Translations under genes and position numbers: made by a program
Shown: piece by piece, positions 1-6,198 of the stretch
Layout: the number at the start of each line of letters is the position of its first letter
Position numbering within the stretch: position 1 is the stretch's first letter
The notes under the pieces: model-generated
What the model was told of the DNA's origin: nothing
The model's database searches: none
The model's input: only the letters and a program-made list of their open reading frames with translations
Virus record (IMG/VR): IMGVR_UViG_3300022913_000001
Span: 1 to 51,567 of that record
Source: a virus
Direction: 5' to 3' (one strand)
Length of the DNA stretch: 51,567 nucleotides

Positions 1-127
1 AAATGATGAGATTTTAGTTTCTGAATTAAAAGATTATATTGACTATTTAAAAAGCATTTATTCGTTAAACAACGAATTTAATTCAGCAATTAAAGCTTTA
101 GATGCAACAGAACAATCAAAAATGATT
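1..127. repeat. Terminal direct repeat, left copy (circular closure)
   Basis: These 127 bases are identical to 51441-51567. The repeat lies inside one reading frame that continues smoothly across the junction, so the simplest reading is that a circular or circularly permuted genome was opened at an arbitrary place. A length of 127 matches a common assembler k-mer overlap, which favours an assembly overlap over a biological terminal repeat. The unique genome length would be 51,440 bp. Confidence 0.95.
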
Positions 128-358
128 GATTTGTTAGATTTAAATAAAGACGAATTAAATGAAAATAATAAAACATTTAAAGCAATTTTAAATTTAATTA
201 AAGCTGTTTCTTCTTCGGAAACAACAGAACAAAAAAATATTAGAGAAAAAAATAATTATTTTGTAAAAAAAGCAATTACAGAAGTTTTAAATTTAAGAAT
301 TGATAAAACAAAAACAGAAGTTACCGATGCAATATCTACTATAAAAAACAAACCATAA
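1..358 (+). CDS. Phage lipoprotein, 3' part (gene split by the contig ends)
   Basis: This is the C-terminal part of a protein that starts at 51079 and runs through the circle junction. Joined (51079-51567 plus 128-358) it is 239 residues in one frame. The N-terminus has a short lipoprotein signal ending in a VTGC lipobox, so the mature protein should be anchored by a lipidated Cys. The part seen here is polar, rich in Lys, Glu and Asn and probably helical. A methionine at 122 could be mistaken for the start, but it is internal. The position between a two-helix membrane protein (50668) and the endolysin (1064) is compatible with a lysis, outer-membrane or superinfection-exclusion role. No family was recognised. 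Confidence 0.85.
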   Translation, partial: NDEILVSELKDYIDYLKSIYSLNNEFNSAIKALDATEQSKMIDLLDLNKDELNENNKTFKAILNLIKAVSSSETTEQKNIREKNNYFVKKAITEVLNLRIDKTKTEVTDAISTIKNKP

Positions 359-380
359 CCAACCCTTCCTTCCTTTTCAA

Positions 381-405
381 AAACCTCCGTTCTGGAGGTT
401 TTTTT
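381..405 (+). terminator. Rho-independent terminator after the lipoprotein gene
   Basis: An 8-bp perfect stem, AAACCTCC (381-388) with GGAGGTTT (394-401), has a 5-nt loop and runs into a T tract (399-405). It lies 22 bp after the lipoprotein stop codon. Confidence 0.85.
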
Positions 406-412
406 GTATCTG

Positions 413-432
413 TGTTATAATTAATTATAACA
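413..432 (+). promoter_or_regulatory. Palindromic operator/promoter, perfect copy
   Basis: Perfect 20-bp palindrome TGTTATAATTAATTATAACA. It contains an extended -10 (TGTTATAAT, -10 at 416-421) 32 bp upstream of the gene at 453. No convincing -35 is seen at 16-17 bp, so it may depend on the extended -10 or an activator. It is one of eleven related sites in the genome. Confidence 0.75.
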
Positions 433-452
433 AACATCATTTACAAATTATT

Positions 453-1049
453 ATGAATTTAATTTTTTTAAAACAGCAGTATAAAAAATCAGTTGAGCGT
501 GAATCTCAAAATAAATCATCAAACCAAAAAGCTTTAGAAGAAAAAAACAAAAAGTTACATCTTGTTTTAGATTCTTTTACCGTTAGCTCCAAATCTTGCT
601 TTAATGCTAGGCAAATTGCAACTAAATGCAATATCAAATTTAAATTTTTAAATAAAAATTTAACTGAAAAACAGAAAGTTTTTTTGAAAAGAAAAACTGC
701 TAGATATTTAAGAGTTCTACTGAAGCATGATTTACCTTTTGGTAAAATTAAAATCAAAACAAAACTAACTACAAGGGAGCTTTGGATACCATTAAACAAT
801 AAGCCGCCAGAATATTCTAATGAAGAAAGTTTTTTTAAATTATCTAGAGGGTGCCTTAGTTCTACTCAAATACATAAAGAGGTTCATGGTTTTTTTCATA
901 GCAAAATTGACAGCAACAAAAAACACCTACTAAAATTAAAACGACAACGGTACATTAGGTTACTAACTAGAAGAGGCTGCGATCACAAAACTATTAAACA
1001 AATTTTTATTGTTCGTGGATCTTTTATTAAAACTAATGAATTATATTAA
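453..1049 (+). CDS. Internally duplicated HTH-like protein
   Basis: A basic 198-residue protein of unknown function. Its two halves look like diverged copies of one roughly 70-residue unit. Each has a segment beginning SxxC with Ile further on, then a Lys/Arg-rich helix, then an R-Y-L/I-R-x-L-L/T pattern leading into a helix-turn-helix-like stretch (residues about 85-115 and 165-195). The same unit recurs once in the gene at 1411, where the C-terminal helices read like a standard HTH (VKEIAKFFEVSTTFIR). This suggests nucleic-acid binding. There is no clear Shine-Dalgarno sequence before 453. A palindromic promoter lies just upstream and the endolysin gene follows after 14 bp. Confidence 0.7.
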   Translation: MNLIFLKQQYKKSVERESQNKSSNQKALEEKNKKLHLVLDSFTVSSKSCFNARQIATKCNIKFKFLNKNLTEKQKVFLKRKTARYLRVLLKHDLPFGKIKIKTKLTTRELWIPLNNKPPEYSNEESFFKLSRGCLSSTQIHKEVHGFFHSKIDSNKKHLLKLKRQRYIRLLTRRGCDHKTIKQIFIVRGSFIKTNELY

Positions 1050-1063
1050 AAAAGGATAATATT

Positions 1064-1426
1064 ATGACAACAACAAAACACTTTAACAAAAACACAGACA
1101 AGAGGATTACTTGCCCTTGTTGCCCTGAACAAGATGTTCTTCCAGCTGTATATATTGTATTAGAAATGATTAGAAACCACTTTGGTAGACCTGTTAAAAT
1201 CAACAGTGGCTACAGATGCATTAACTATAATAAAAAAATAGGTGGAGTGTCTAATTCAAAGCACACGAAGGGACTTGCAGTTGATGTTGTGGTTGTAGGC
1301 ATACCTCCAAAATTAGTTTATGAATTCTTAGATAATCTTTTTCCGAATTCTTTTGGATTGGGCTTATATAATAACTTTACTCATGTTGATGTTAGATCCA
1401 AAAAAGCTAGGTGGTCAAAATGTTAG
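1064..1426 (+). CDS. M15-family peptidoglycan peptidase (endolysin)
   Basis: A 120-residue zinc peptidase of the peptidase M15_3 (VanY/D-Ala-D-Ala carboxypeptidase-like) family, the right size for a single-domain phage endolysin. The family signature is visible: SGYRCINYN, then SKHTKGLAVDV (zinc-ligand His and Asp) at about residues 65-75, and FTHVDVR with the third zinc-ligand His near residue 107. It should cut the peptide stems of peptidoglycan at lysis. No signal peptide is present, so release would need a holin. The ribosome site is AAAAAAGGA about 8 bp before ATG. It overlaps the next gene by 16 bp. Confidence 0.9.
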   Translation: MTTTKHFNKNTDKRITCPCCPEQDVLPAVYIVLEMIRNHFGRPVKINSGYRCINYNKKIGGVSNSKHTKGLAVDVVVVGIPPKLVYEFLDNLFPNSFGLGLYNNFTHVDVRSKKARWSKC

Positions 1427-1812
1427 CAAATATTTATAATCAATGTAAAAAAATAAAACAGCATGAGAATGAGTTATCTAAATTAATTAGTGGCGGAATG
1501 CCTAGCAGATCTGTTAGAACAAAGCAGTTTTTAGCATCACAAGCAAAATGCAGGCAAATTGTTCAAAGCCACTGGGGTGAAATAATTAACTCTTATTACT
1601 CCATTCAACAAGTTTCGGCTCGGTTTAAATTTTCATTTAGGTTGATTAAATCAATACTAACTGAAACTCAAAAGCAGCAACTTAGAATTAAGTTTGAAAA
1701 AAAACTTCTTGATTTGTTAAAGCGTGGATGCTCTGTTAAAGAAATAGCTAAATTTTTTGAGGTTAGCACAACATTTATTAGACAAGAAATCATTAAATTA
1801 AAAAAAGGATAA
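1411..1812 (+). CDS. Small HTH protein related to the gene at 453
   Basis: A 133-residue basic protein. The C-terminal half contains one copy of the unit that appears twice in the protein at 453: an LTExQKxxL helix, then LLKRGCSVKEIAKFFEVS and TTFIRQEI, which reads as a homeodomain-like or sigma-like helix-turn-helix. It overlaps the endolysin gene by 16 bp, so translation is probably coupled. It may be a small regulator or terminase-like DNA-binding protein. No named family was recognised. Confidence 0.7.
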   Translation: MVKMLANIYNQCKKIKQHENELSKLISGGMPSRSVRTKQFLASQAKCRQIVQSHWGEIINSYYSIQQVSARFKFSFRLIKSILTETQKQQLRIKFEKKLLDLLKRGCSVKEIAKFFEVSTTFIRQEIIKLKKG

Positions 1813-1815
1813 ATT

Positions 1816-2109
1816 ATGTTTGATTTAATTACAACAATAAACACACCTGCACTTATTCAAAAAGATGATTTAATTATCCGTCAATTAGTTACTGAATATG
1901 ACAACAAGGTTGCAGCTGCTAAAGCTGCAATTGAAACGATAAAAGACCCAAAGTTCTTTGATGAAGCTCAAGCTTTTGGTTTACTTTATGTTGCTGCAAC
2001 ACAGTACGCGTATTCATCACCTAAACCGATTTATGATGTATATAGATCTGAATATGAAAGGCTGGACGAAATAAACACGGTTTATCCCCGTGCTTACGGG
2101 GAACACTAG
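1816..2109 (+). CDS. Small unknown protein whose C-terminus is encoded by a CRISPR repeat
   Basis: A 97-residue mainly helical protein with no recognised family. It follows the 1411 gene by 3 bp with a ribosome site AAAAAAGGA. Its last nine or so residues (VYPRAYGEH) are read from CRISPR repeat 1 (2078-2106), and the stop codon TAG is the first triplet of spacer 1. The array therefore appears to have landed in, or grown against, the 3' end of this gene, and the original C-terminus may be lost. Confidence 0.65.
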   Translation: MFDLITTINTPALIQKDDLIIRQLVTEYDNKVAAAKAAIETIKDPKFFDEAQAFGLLYVAATQYAYSSPKPIYDVYRSEYERLDEINTVYPRAYGEH

Positions 2110-2409
2110 ATTAGGTTTGATTTTCATTTTTAGCAGCGGTTTATCCCCGTGCTTACGGGGAACACAATTAATGATTTTTGCCAATCTATGCCAATAGCGG
2201 TTTATCCCCGTGCTTACGGGGAACACGGTTAGCGGTGATTTTAGAGTACAAACTCTGGCGGTTTATCCCCGTGCTTACGGGGAACACAGTTCCAGCGATT
2301 GCCTGCAAACTGCTGTATATGGTTTATCCCCGTGCTTACGGGGAACACTTCCGCAAGTTTCTTTTCTAATTGAGATGTGTCGGTTTATCCCCGTGCTTAC
2401 GGGGAACAC
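2078..2409 (-). CRISPR. Type I-E-like CRISPR mini-array carried by the phage
   Basis: Six 29-bp repeats start at 2078, 2137, 2198, 2259, 2320 and 2381. On the plus strand each begins CGGTTTATCCCC and ends CGGGGAACAC, with an inverted CCCCGT/ACGGGG stem. All are identical except the repeat at 2320, whose first base is T. Five spacers occupy 2107-2136 (30 nt), 2166-2197, 2227-2258, 2288-2319 and 2349-2380 (32 nt each). The repeat resembles the E. coli-type I-E repeat; read on the minus strand it ends GGGGATAAACCG, giving an ATAAACCG 5' handle. Transcription should therefore run leftwards from a leader at 2410-2500. No cas genes are present anywhere in the window, so crRNA maturation and interference would need host Cas proteins. 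No spacer was seen to match this genome by eye. Confidence 0.97.
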
Positions 2410-2494
2410 TCTTAACGAAATTACAAACAAAATCAACAACTTAAAAGCGTGCTTAAATGTTACCGAATTGTTACAGCGTATTTTCACTAAGTGA
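2410..2494 (-). promoter_or_regulatory. CRISPR leader transcript region
   Basis: An AT-rich stretch of about 85 nt between the predicted start of transcription (near 2494, minus strand) and the leader-proximal repeat (2381-2409). I see no convincing gene in it. New spacers would be expected to enter at its left edge if a host I-E adaptation machinery recognises it. Confidence 0.55.
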
Positions 2495-2529
2495 TAATTA
2501 ATTATAACAACTAATTTGACTATTTGCAA
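2490..2529 (-). promoter_or_regulatory. Palindromic promoter reading into the CRISPR array
   Basis: The palindrome copy at 2490-2509 has an intact right half. On the minus strand it gives an extended -10 TGTTATAAT (-10 at 2501-2506) with -35 TTGCAA at 2524-2529 and a 17-bp spacer. The left half carries two mismatches, so rightward use is weakened. This is the same promoter class that drives the phage's leftward genes, and it is correctly oriented to produce the pre-crRNA. Confidence 0.75.
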
Positions 2530-2540
2530 ATTATATATTA

Positions 2541-2610
2541 CAGTATAAAAACTGGCTTAGGAAACGGTCGCCTTGCACCCCCTAAGCGTCGATAGCAATA
2601 TCGGCAAGGC
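2541..2610 (+). ncRNA. Candidate pseudoknotted RNA element in the Sel1-operon 5' UTR
   Basis: Three perfect pairings interlock. Stem A is GCTTAGG (2555-2561) with CCTAAGC (2581-2587). Stem B is GCCTTGC (2570-2576) with GCAAGGC (2604-2610). Hairpin C is CGATA (2590-2594) with TATCG (2599-2603), closed by a GCAA (GNRA) tetraloop and abutting stem B for coaxial stacking. The order A-B-A'-C-C'-B' is an H-type pseudoknot with an inserted hairpin. A short CAGT/ACTG hairpin precedes it at 2541-2554. It is far more GC-rich than its surroundings and lies 45-115 bp before the ATG at 2655. It could be a riboswitch, ribosome-controlling element or small RNA. No known class was matched. Confidence 0.55.
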
Positions 2611-2654
2611 ATATCAAAACACCCCTCAAATTTCATTCATAGAATAGGAGATTT

Positions 2655-3116
2655 ATGGATACAGAAAATCAATTTAATAAAGCAATCAAGCTCTTAAAAC
2701 AAAAAAAATATACAGAAGTTTTTGATATACTTTTGAAGCTAGCTAATCAAGGACATGCTCCAGCTCAATTTCAGCTTGGCAAAATGTATGATTTAGGTAA
2801 AGGCGTAGATTTAGATCATCAGAAAGCTATTGAGTGGTACGAAAAATCAGCCGATCAAGGTTATATTAATGCTCAATTTAGCCTAGGTTCTTCATATTAT
2901 TTGGGTATAGGCGTAGAGCAAGACTACAGGAAAGCTGTTGAATGGTACACCAAAGCAGAAGAGCAAAACGATGCAGATTATAGCAAAGACGGTAAATTTT
3001 ATACTGGCGTAGACTCCATAGAATCGTTTAATTGGCACAAAGAAGCTGCAATTTCTGGGAAAAAATCAGCGTATTTTTATTTACTGGTAGATGGAGACGC
3101 AGCAAATGACTCATGA
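2655..3116 (+). CDS. Sel1-repeat protein 1
   Basis: A 153-residue protein made of Sel1-like (SLR, TPR-related) repeats of about 36 residues. Units of the form A-Q-F-x-L-G-x-M-Y-x-x-G-x-G-V-x-x-D-x-x-K-A-x-x-W-Y-x-K-A-A-x-x-G span roughly residues 35-105, after an N-terminal TPR-like helix pair (FDILLKLANQGHAPAQ). Sel1 repeats form helical scaffolds for protein-protein contact. No signal peptide is seen, so it is probably cytoplasmic. The ribosome site AGGAG is 5 bp before ATG. It is the first of three tandem Sel1 genes with short overlaps, forming one operon downstream of the structured RNA. Confidence 0.85.
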   Translation: MDTENQFNKAIKLLKQKKYTEVFDILLKLANQGHAPAQFQLGKMYDLGKGVDLDHQKAIEWYEKSADQGYINAQFSLGSSYYLGIGVEQDYRKAVEWYTKAEEQNDADYSKDGKFYTGVDSIESFNWHKEAAISGKKSAYFYLLVDGDAANDS

Positions 3117-3753
3117 AAAGATGAAAGCTAAATTTAATGAAGCAGCTGCACTTCGTAAAAAATGGGAATATGAAGCAGCTTTTAATATTTTTTCTGAATT
3201 AGTAAATTATGCCCCAGCTCAAAACCAATTAGGCGAAATGCATCAAAAAGGTTTGCATGTAGAGAAAGACTACAAAGAAGCTATCAAATGCTTTACTAAA
3301 GCTGCTGATCAAGGTTTTGGCAAAGCCAATTACAATCTAGGAGTTATGCATGAAGAAGGCGAAGGCGTAGAGAAAGATAAACAAAAAGCTTTTGATTACT
3401 ACAAGCTAGGAGCTGATCAGTGTTGTGTTGAATCTCTGCACCATCTAGGATACGCATATAAAAATGGCTGGTATGGTGTAAAACAAAACTACAAGAAAGC
3501 TATTGAATATTTTACCAAAGCAGCTAATCAAGGTTATTCTTACTCTCAATATGCATTAGCTATGATGCATCACCTAGGAGAAGGTGTAGATAAAGATGAT
3601 AATAAGGCTCTTGAATTATTTAAACAAGCAGCCGAGCAAAATTATCCAACAGCTCAAGTAATGATTGATGAGATTAATAAGGAGCCGCATTGTTTTTCGA
3701 TAATGCAAAAAGAATATGATGAAGTTAAAAGGAAAAGAAAAAATGACTGCTGA
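3106..3753 (+). CDS. Sel1-repeat protein 2
   Basis: A 215-residue Sel1-repeat protein with about four SLR units (for example NQLGEMHQKGLHVEKDYKEA and YNLGVMHEEGEGVEKDKQKA). I place the start at 3106 rather than the in-frame ATG at 3091: GGAG at 3093-3096 is 9 bp upstream, and the resulting start MTHEKMKAKF mirrors MTAEKIEAQF of the next paralogue. It overlaps the preceding gene by 11 bp and the next by 11 bp, implying translational coupling. Its role is unknown. Adaptor or host-interaction functions are usual for the family. Confidence 0.85.
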   Translation: MTHEKMKAKFNEAAALRKKWEYEAAFNIFSELVNYAPAQNQLGEMHQKGLHVEKDYKEAIKCFTKAADQGFGKANYNLGVMHEEGEGVEKDKQKAFDYYKLGADQCCVESLHHLGYAYKNGWYGVKQNYKKAIEYFTKAANQGYSYSQYALAMMHHLGEGVDKDDNKALELFKQAAEQNYPTAQVMIDEINKEPHCFSIMQKEYDEVKRKRKNDC

Positions 3754-4690
3754 AAAAATAGAAGCTCAATTTGATAAAGCAATGGGGCTTTACAATCAAG
3801 GAGACTACAAAGACGCTTTTGATGGTTTTTTAAAGTTGGCTAATCAAGGACATCCAGAAGCTCAAAATATGTTAGGCAACATGTATGACAGGGGCGAAGG
3901 AGTAAAAATTAACGACAAAAAAGCCATTGAATGGTACACTAAAGCAGCCGAGCAAGGCGATGTAGATGCTCAATTTAATTTAGCTTTTATGCATAGAAAC
4001 GGTATTGGCACAGAAGTTAGTCACAAAGAAGCTGCAAAGTGGTACACTAAAGCAGCCGAGCAAGGCGATGTAGATGCTCAATATAATTTGGGCAAAATGT
4101 ATGAATTAGGCGAAGGTGTAGAACAAGATTACGAGCAAGCTGCTTATTGGTACACCAAGGCAGCTGATAAAGGACATATATACGCTCAAACCGACCTAGC
4201 TGATATGTACAAGCAAGGCTACGGTGTAGAGCAAGATTATAAAAAAGCTTTTGATTTGTATAGCAAAGCAGCCGAGCAAGGAAGCTCCAGCGCTAAAAGA
4301 GGGTTAGCTAGCATGTATTATAACGGTAAAGGCGTGAAACAAGATAAGCAAAAAGCCAGAAAATTGCATCAAGCAGCCGACAATAAACTAGTTCAAAATG
4401 CCAAAACCTTTGTTAATTCAGACAACAACGGAACTGAAAAAAATGTATCGGACCTAGAGTTTTACGGCAATAAAGATTCATTTCAGTTAATCTGCAAGGC
4501 AAGCTCTCAAGCAGAAGGCTGGATGAAGTCAACTAAAGCTATGGAAATCAAAGGCGTTGGATGCTTAGTGCAAGTTTCTACTCAACACGGAGCGAGTGTT
4601 GCTGAAGCATTGACTTTTGTACCAGAAATAAAAATAGCTTGGATAGATGACAGCGATCATTCTAAAGGGCGTAAATTAGTAAAAATATAG
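3743..4690 (+). CDS. Sel1-repeat protein 3 fused to a phage-type C-terminal domain
   Basis: A 315-residue protein. Residues about 15-215 hold five to six Sel1 repeats. The last 80 residues, beginning LEFYGNKDSFQLICKASS and containing GWMKSTKAMEI and a beta-rich VQVSTQ...ALTFVPE segment, are a different domain. It resembles, as far as I can recall, short unnamed proteins found in other tailed phages next to gp49-type genes. The start at 3743 is preferred over 3716 because AAGGA lies about 10 bp upstream. A 43-bp exact direct repeat inside the Sel1 part points to recent repeat duplication. The next gene starts 6 bp after the stop. Confidence 0.8.
   Translation: MTAEKIEAQFDKAMGLYNQGDYKDAFDGFLKLANQGHPEAQNMLGNMYDRGEGVKINDKKAIEWYTKAAEQGDVDAQFNLAFMHRNGIGTEVSHKEAAKWYTKAAEQGDVDAQYNLGKMYELGEGVEQDYEQAAYWYTKAADKGHIYAQTDLADMYKQGYGVEQDYKKAFDLYSKAAEQGSSSAKRGLASMYYNGKGVKQDKQKARKLHQAADNKLVQNAKTFVNSDNNGTEKNVSDLEFYGNKDSFQLICKASSQAEGWMKSTKAMEIKGVGCLVQVSTQHGASVAEALTFVPEIKIAWIDDSDHSKGRKLVKI
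3932..4082 (+). repeat. 43-bp exact direct repeat inside the Sel1 gene
   Basis: Bases 3932-3974 and 4040-4082 are identical, 108 bp (exactly 36 codons, one Sel1 unit) apart. They encode WYTKAAEQGDVDAQ. Silent positions are also identical, so the duplication is recent or maintained by recombination. Confidence 0.9.
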
Positions 4691-4696
4691 GAAAAC

Positions 4697-4963
4697 ATGG
4701 AAATTAAAAAACTAACTCCAGCAGATTTAGAAAGCCACATAGACAGCGCAAAAACTGAATTCATACACCGAGGAACATTAACTATATGCATTCTAACTTT
4801 GCATAATGATTTTTATGTTGTAGGTGAGTCTGCATGCATGAATAAGGCAGATTACAACAAGGATGTTGGCGAAGCAATGTCGTTGGGTGATGCTACCAAT
4901 AAAATATGGCAACTATTAGGGTTCCATTTAAAGCAAACAAAATACGAACAGGAAACCAAATAA
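4697..4963 (+). CDS. Phage gp49/gp66-family protein
   Basis: An 88-residue protein matching the conserved small phage family named after N4 gp49 and Sf6 gene 66. It has an N-terminal KLTPADLESHI, a central TLTICILTLHNDFYVVGESAC, then ADYNKDVGEAMSLGDATNKIW and a C-terminal LLGFHLK. The function of the family is unknown. It starts 6 bp after the Sel1 fusion gene, and its TAA overlaps the next start (TAATG). Confidence 0.8.
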   Translation: MEIKKLTPADLESHIDSAKTEFIHRGTLTICILTLHNDFYVVGESACMNKADYNKDVGEAMSLGDATNKIWQLLGFHLKQTKYEQETK

Positions 4964-5214
4964 TGAAAACATTTAAAGCAATCAAAAAACCGATACCAAT
5001 TGAAGTTATTCAGATTACAGAAAACAACATTGCTGATTGCAAGAAGTTTACTAGTGGCGATTTCTCTATGATTGATGATCAGATCACTATTAAAACCCTA
5101 GAGGGAACTATGACAGGTAAGATGGACGATTACATTATCAGAGGGGTTCAGGGAGAATTCTATATCTGCGATCGCGCTATATTTGAAGCAAGCTATGATA
5201 AACTTGACAGTTAA
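4963..5214 (+). CDS. Small conserved phage protein (PGDYG-like)
   Basis: An 83-residue protein with the pattern MKTFKAIKKPIPIEVIQI, then MTGKMDDYIIRGVQGEFYIC and IFEASYDKL. This matches a widespread small phage protein carrying a GDYIxxGxxGEFYxC motif. Its function is unknown. A longer reading from 4906 is open, but the start at 4963 has a good ribosome site (CAGGAAACC) and gives the family's usual N-terminus. It is coupled to the previous gene by TAATG. Confidence 0.8.
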   Translation: MKTFKAIKKPIPIEVIQITENNIADCKKFTSGDFSMIDDQITIKTLEGTMTGKMDDYIIRGVQGEFYICDRAIFEASYDKLDS

Positions 5215-5235
5215 TTAATAATCCAATATTATATA

Positions 5236-5303
5236 AACAAAGAACCATAGTTCTTTGTTGATAAAAAAATTAGGTTTCGTTTGTAGTCGAAGCCTTTTTT
5301 TTT
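5236..5303 (+). terminator. Double hairpin terminator
   Basis: A perfect 10-bp stem, AACAAAGAAC (5236-5245) with GTTCTTTGTT (5250-5259), is followed by a second hairpin, AGGTTTCG (5272-5279) with CGAAGCCT (5288-5295, one G-T pair), and a T run to 5303. This ends the Sel1 operon. Confidence 0.85.
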
Positions 5304-5330
5304 GCCTAAAATTTATAATTGTTCTATAAT
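5302..5330 (+). promoter_or_regulatory. Promoter of the LuxR-type regulator
   Basis: -35 TTGCCT (5302-5307), a 17-bp spacer and a consensus -10 TATAAT (5325-5330) lie 32 bp before the ATG at 5362. The surrounding CTATAATCTAGTTAT is not the common phage palindrome, so control probably differs. Confidence 0.7.
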
Positions 5331-5361
5331 CTAGTTATACAAAACTAGGAGGGTATATATT

Positions 5362-6159
5362 ATGATTACTGAAAAACAAGAAAAGTCTATTAATTTATTA
5401 TCAGATGTATCTCAAACATTACTTACCAAAATTAACAATACAGGCATACCAGATGCAAACCTGCTGTCTTTAGCTTATTTTAATTTAGATGAAAACACAT
5501 ACACTCATGGTACGACTTGCAAAGGGTGGGGGCTTGATAACTTTGAGTCCAATGTTTTAAATACTACAGAAGGCTTGAGCAAAGTAATTAAAGACAAATA
5601 CGATCTTATCTCTAACACTGAATGGGAAAATGTAGCAAAAGATTCTTTTGAGAAAGATCCAAAAGTTAATGCAGACTATCCAGATATAGCCAAGTTTATT
5701 AAAATTAAGAGCGGTTACATTGGTGTTTGCCTTAAAGCTAAAGGTGTTAAATGTAACGATGAGAAAATACTGCATCAGTTATGTTATGAAGGACTTCATA
5801 TGTTGAAATCAATAGATAGATCCAGAATTGAGCATGCTGCAATTGAGATTAGTCCAGAAAACTTAATTGAACTAAGAAAAAATTATGCTAATGATACAAG
5901 GATTCTTGAAGAAAAAGAAAAGATATTTAACGGCACTAATGCCTTTAACCGTTTGCCAAGTCTTTTTATTGATGGTATAAAGTTAAGCAGCACGGAATTG
6001 TTAATAGTGCATGCTTTAACTGAATGCTGGTCTACTGAAAAAAGAGAAATAAATCATATCAGCAGAAGTGCAGTTTCTACATTTAAAAACAAAATCAAAA
6101 ATCAATTTGGTGCTTTTGATGAATTTGTTAGGTTTTTACAGTTCCGCAATATATTATAA
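5362..6159 (+). CDS. LuxR-type HTH transcriptional regulator
   Basis: A 265-residue protein. The last 60 residues have the GerE/LuxR helix-turn-helix layout: LSSTELLIVHALTE, then EINHISRSAVSTFKNKI and a closing helix. The first 190 residues do not resemble a response-regulator receiver. They hold a mixed domain with aromatic and Gly-rich positions (YTHGTTCKGWGLDNF near residue 50), as in LuxR solos with a ligand or PAS-like sensor domain. It has its own promoter and an AGGAGGG ribosome site, and lies immediately before the virion operon. It could time late genes or read a host signal. The ligand is unknown. Confidence 0.65.
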   Translation: MITEKQEKSINLLSDVSQTLLTKINNTGIPDANLLSLAYFNLDENTYTHGTTCKGWGLDNFESNVLNTTEGLSKVIKDKYDLISNTEWENVAKDSFEKDPKVNADYPDIAKFIKIKSGYIGVCLKAKGVKCNDEKILHQLCYEGLHMLKSIDRSRIEHAAIEISPENLIELRKNYANDTRILEEKEKIFNGTNAFNRLPSLFIDGIKLSSTELLIVHALTECWSTEKREINHISRSAVSTFKNKIKNQFGAFDEFVRFLQFRNIL

Positions 6160-6169
6160 TTGTTGCAAT

Positions 6170-6198
6170 TTGCAAAAATTAATCTATTGTTTTATATT
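6170..6198 (+). promoter_or_regulatory. Candidate late promoter before the virion operon
   Basis: -35 TTGCAA (6170-6175), a 17-bp spacer and -10 TATATT (6193-6198). A second TTGCAA lies at 6163-6168, giving a short repeated TTGCAAT block that a regulator could bind. No palindromic operator of the common class is present here. Confidence 0.5.

Noticed and set aside
1-127. Biological direct terminal repeat used for packaging
   Set aside because: The repeat lies inside an uninterrupted gene and its length equals a common assembly overlap, so circularity is simpler.
2017-2529. Several open frames on both strands through the CRISPR array with repeated words such as VYPRAYGEH
   Set aside because: They arise from translating the repeats; none has a ribosome site and they overlap each other in conflicting frames.
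2555-2610. Pseudoknot as an HDV-like self-cleaving ribozyme
   Set aside because: The nested order is suggestive, but there is no P3 hairpin between stem B and the return strand of stem A, and no linker with a catalytic C before the last strand.
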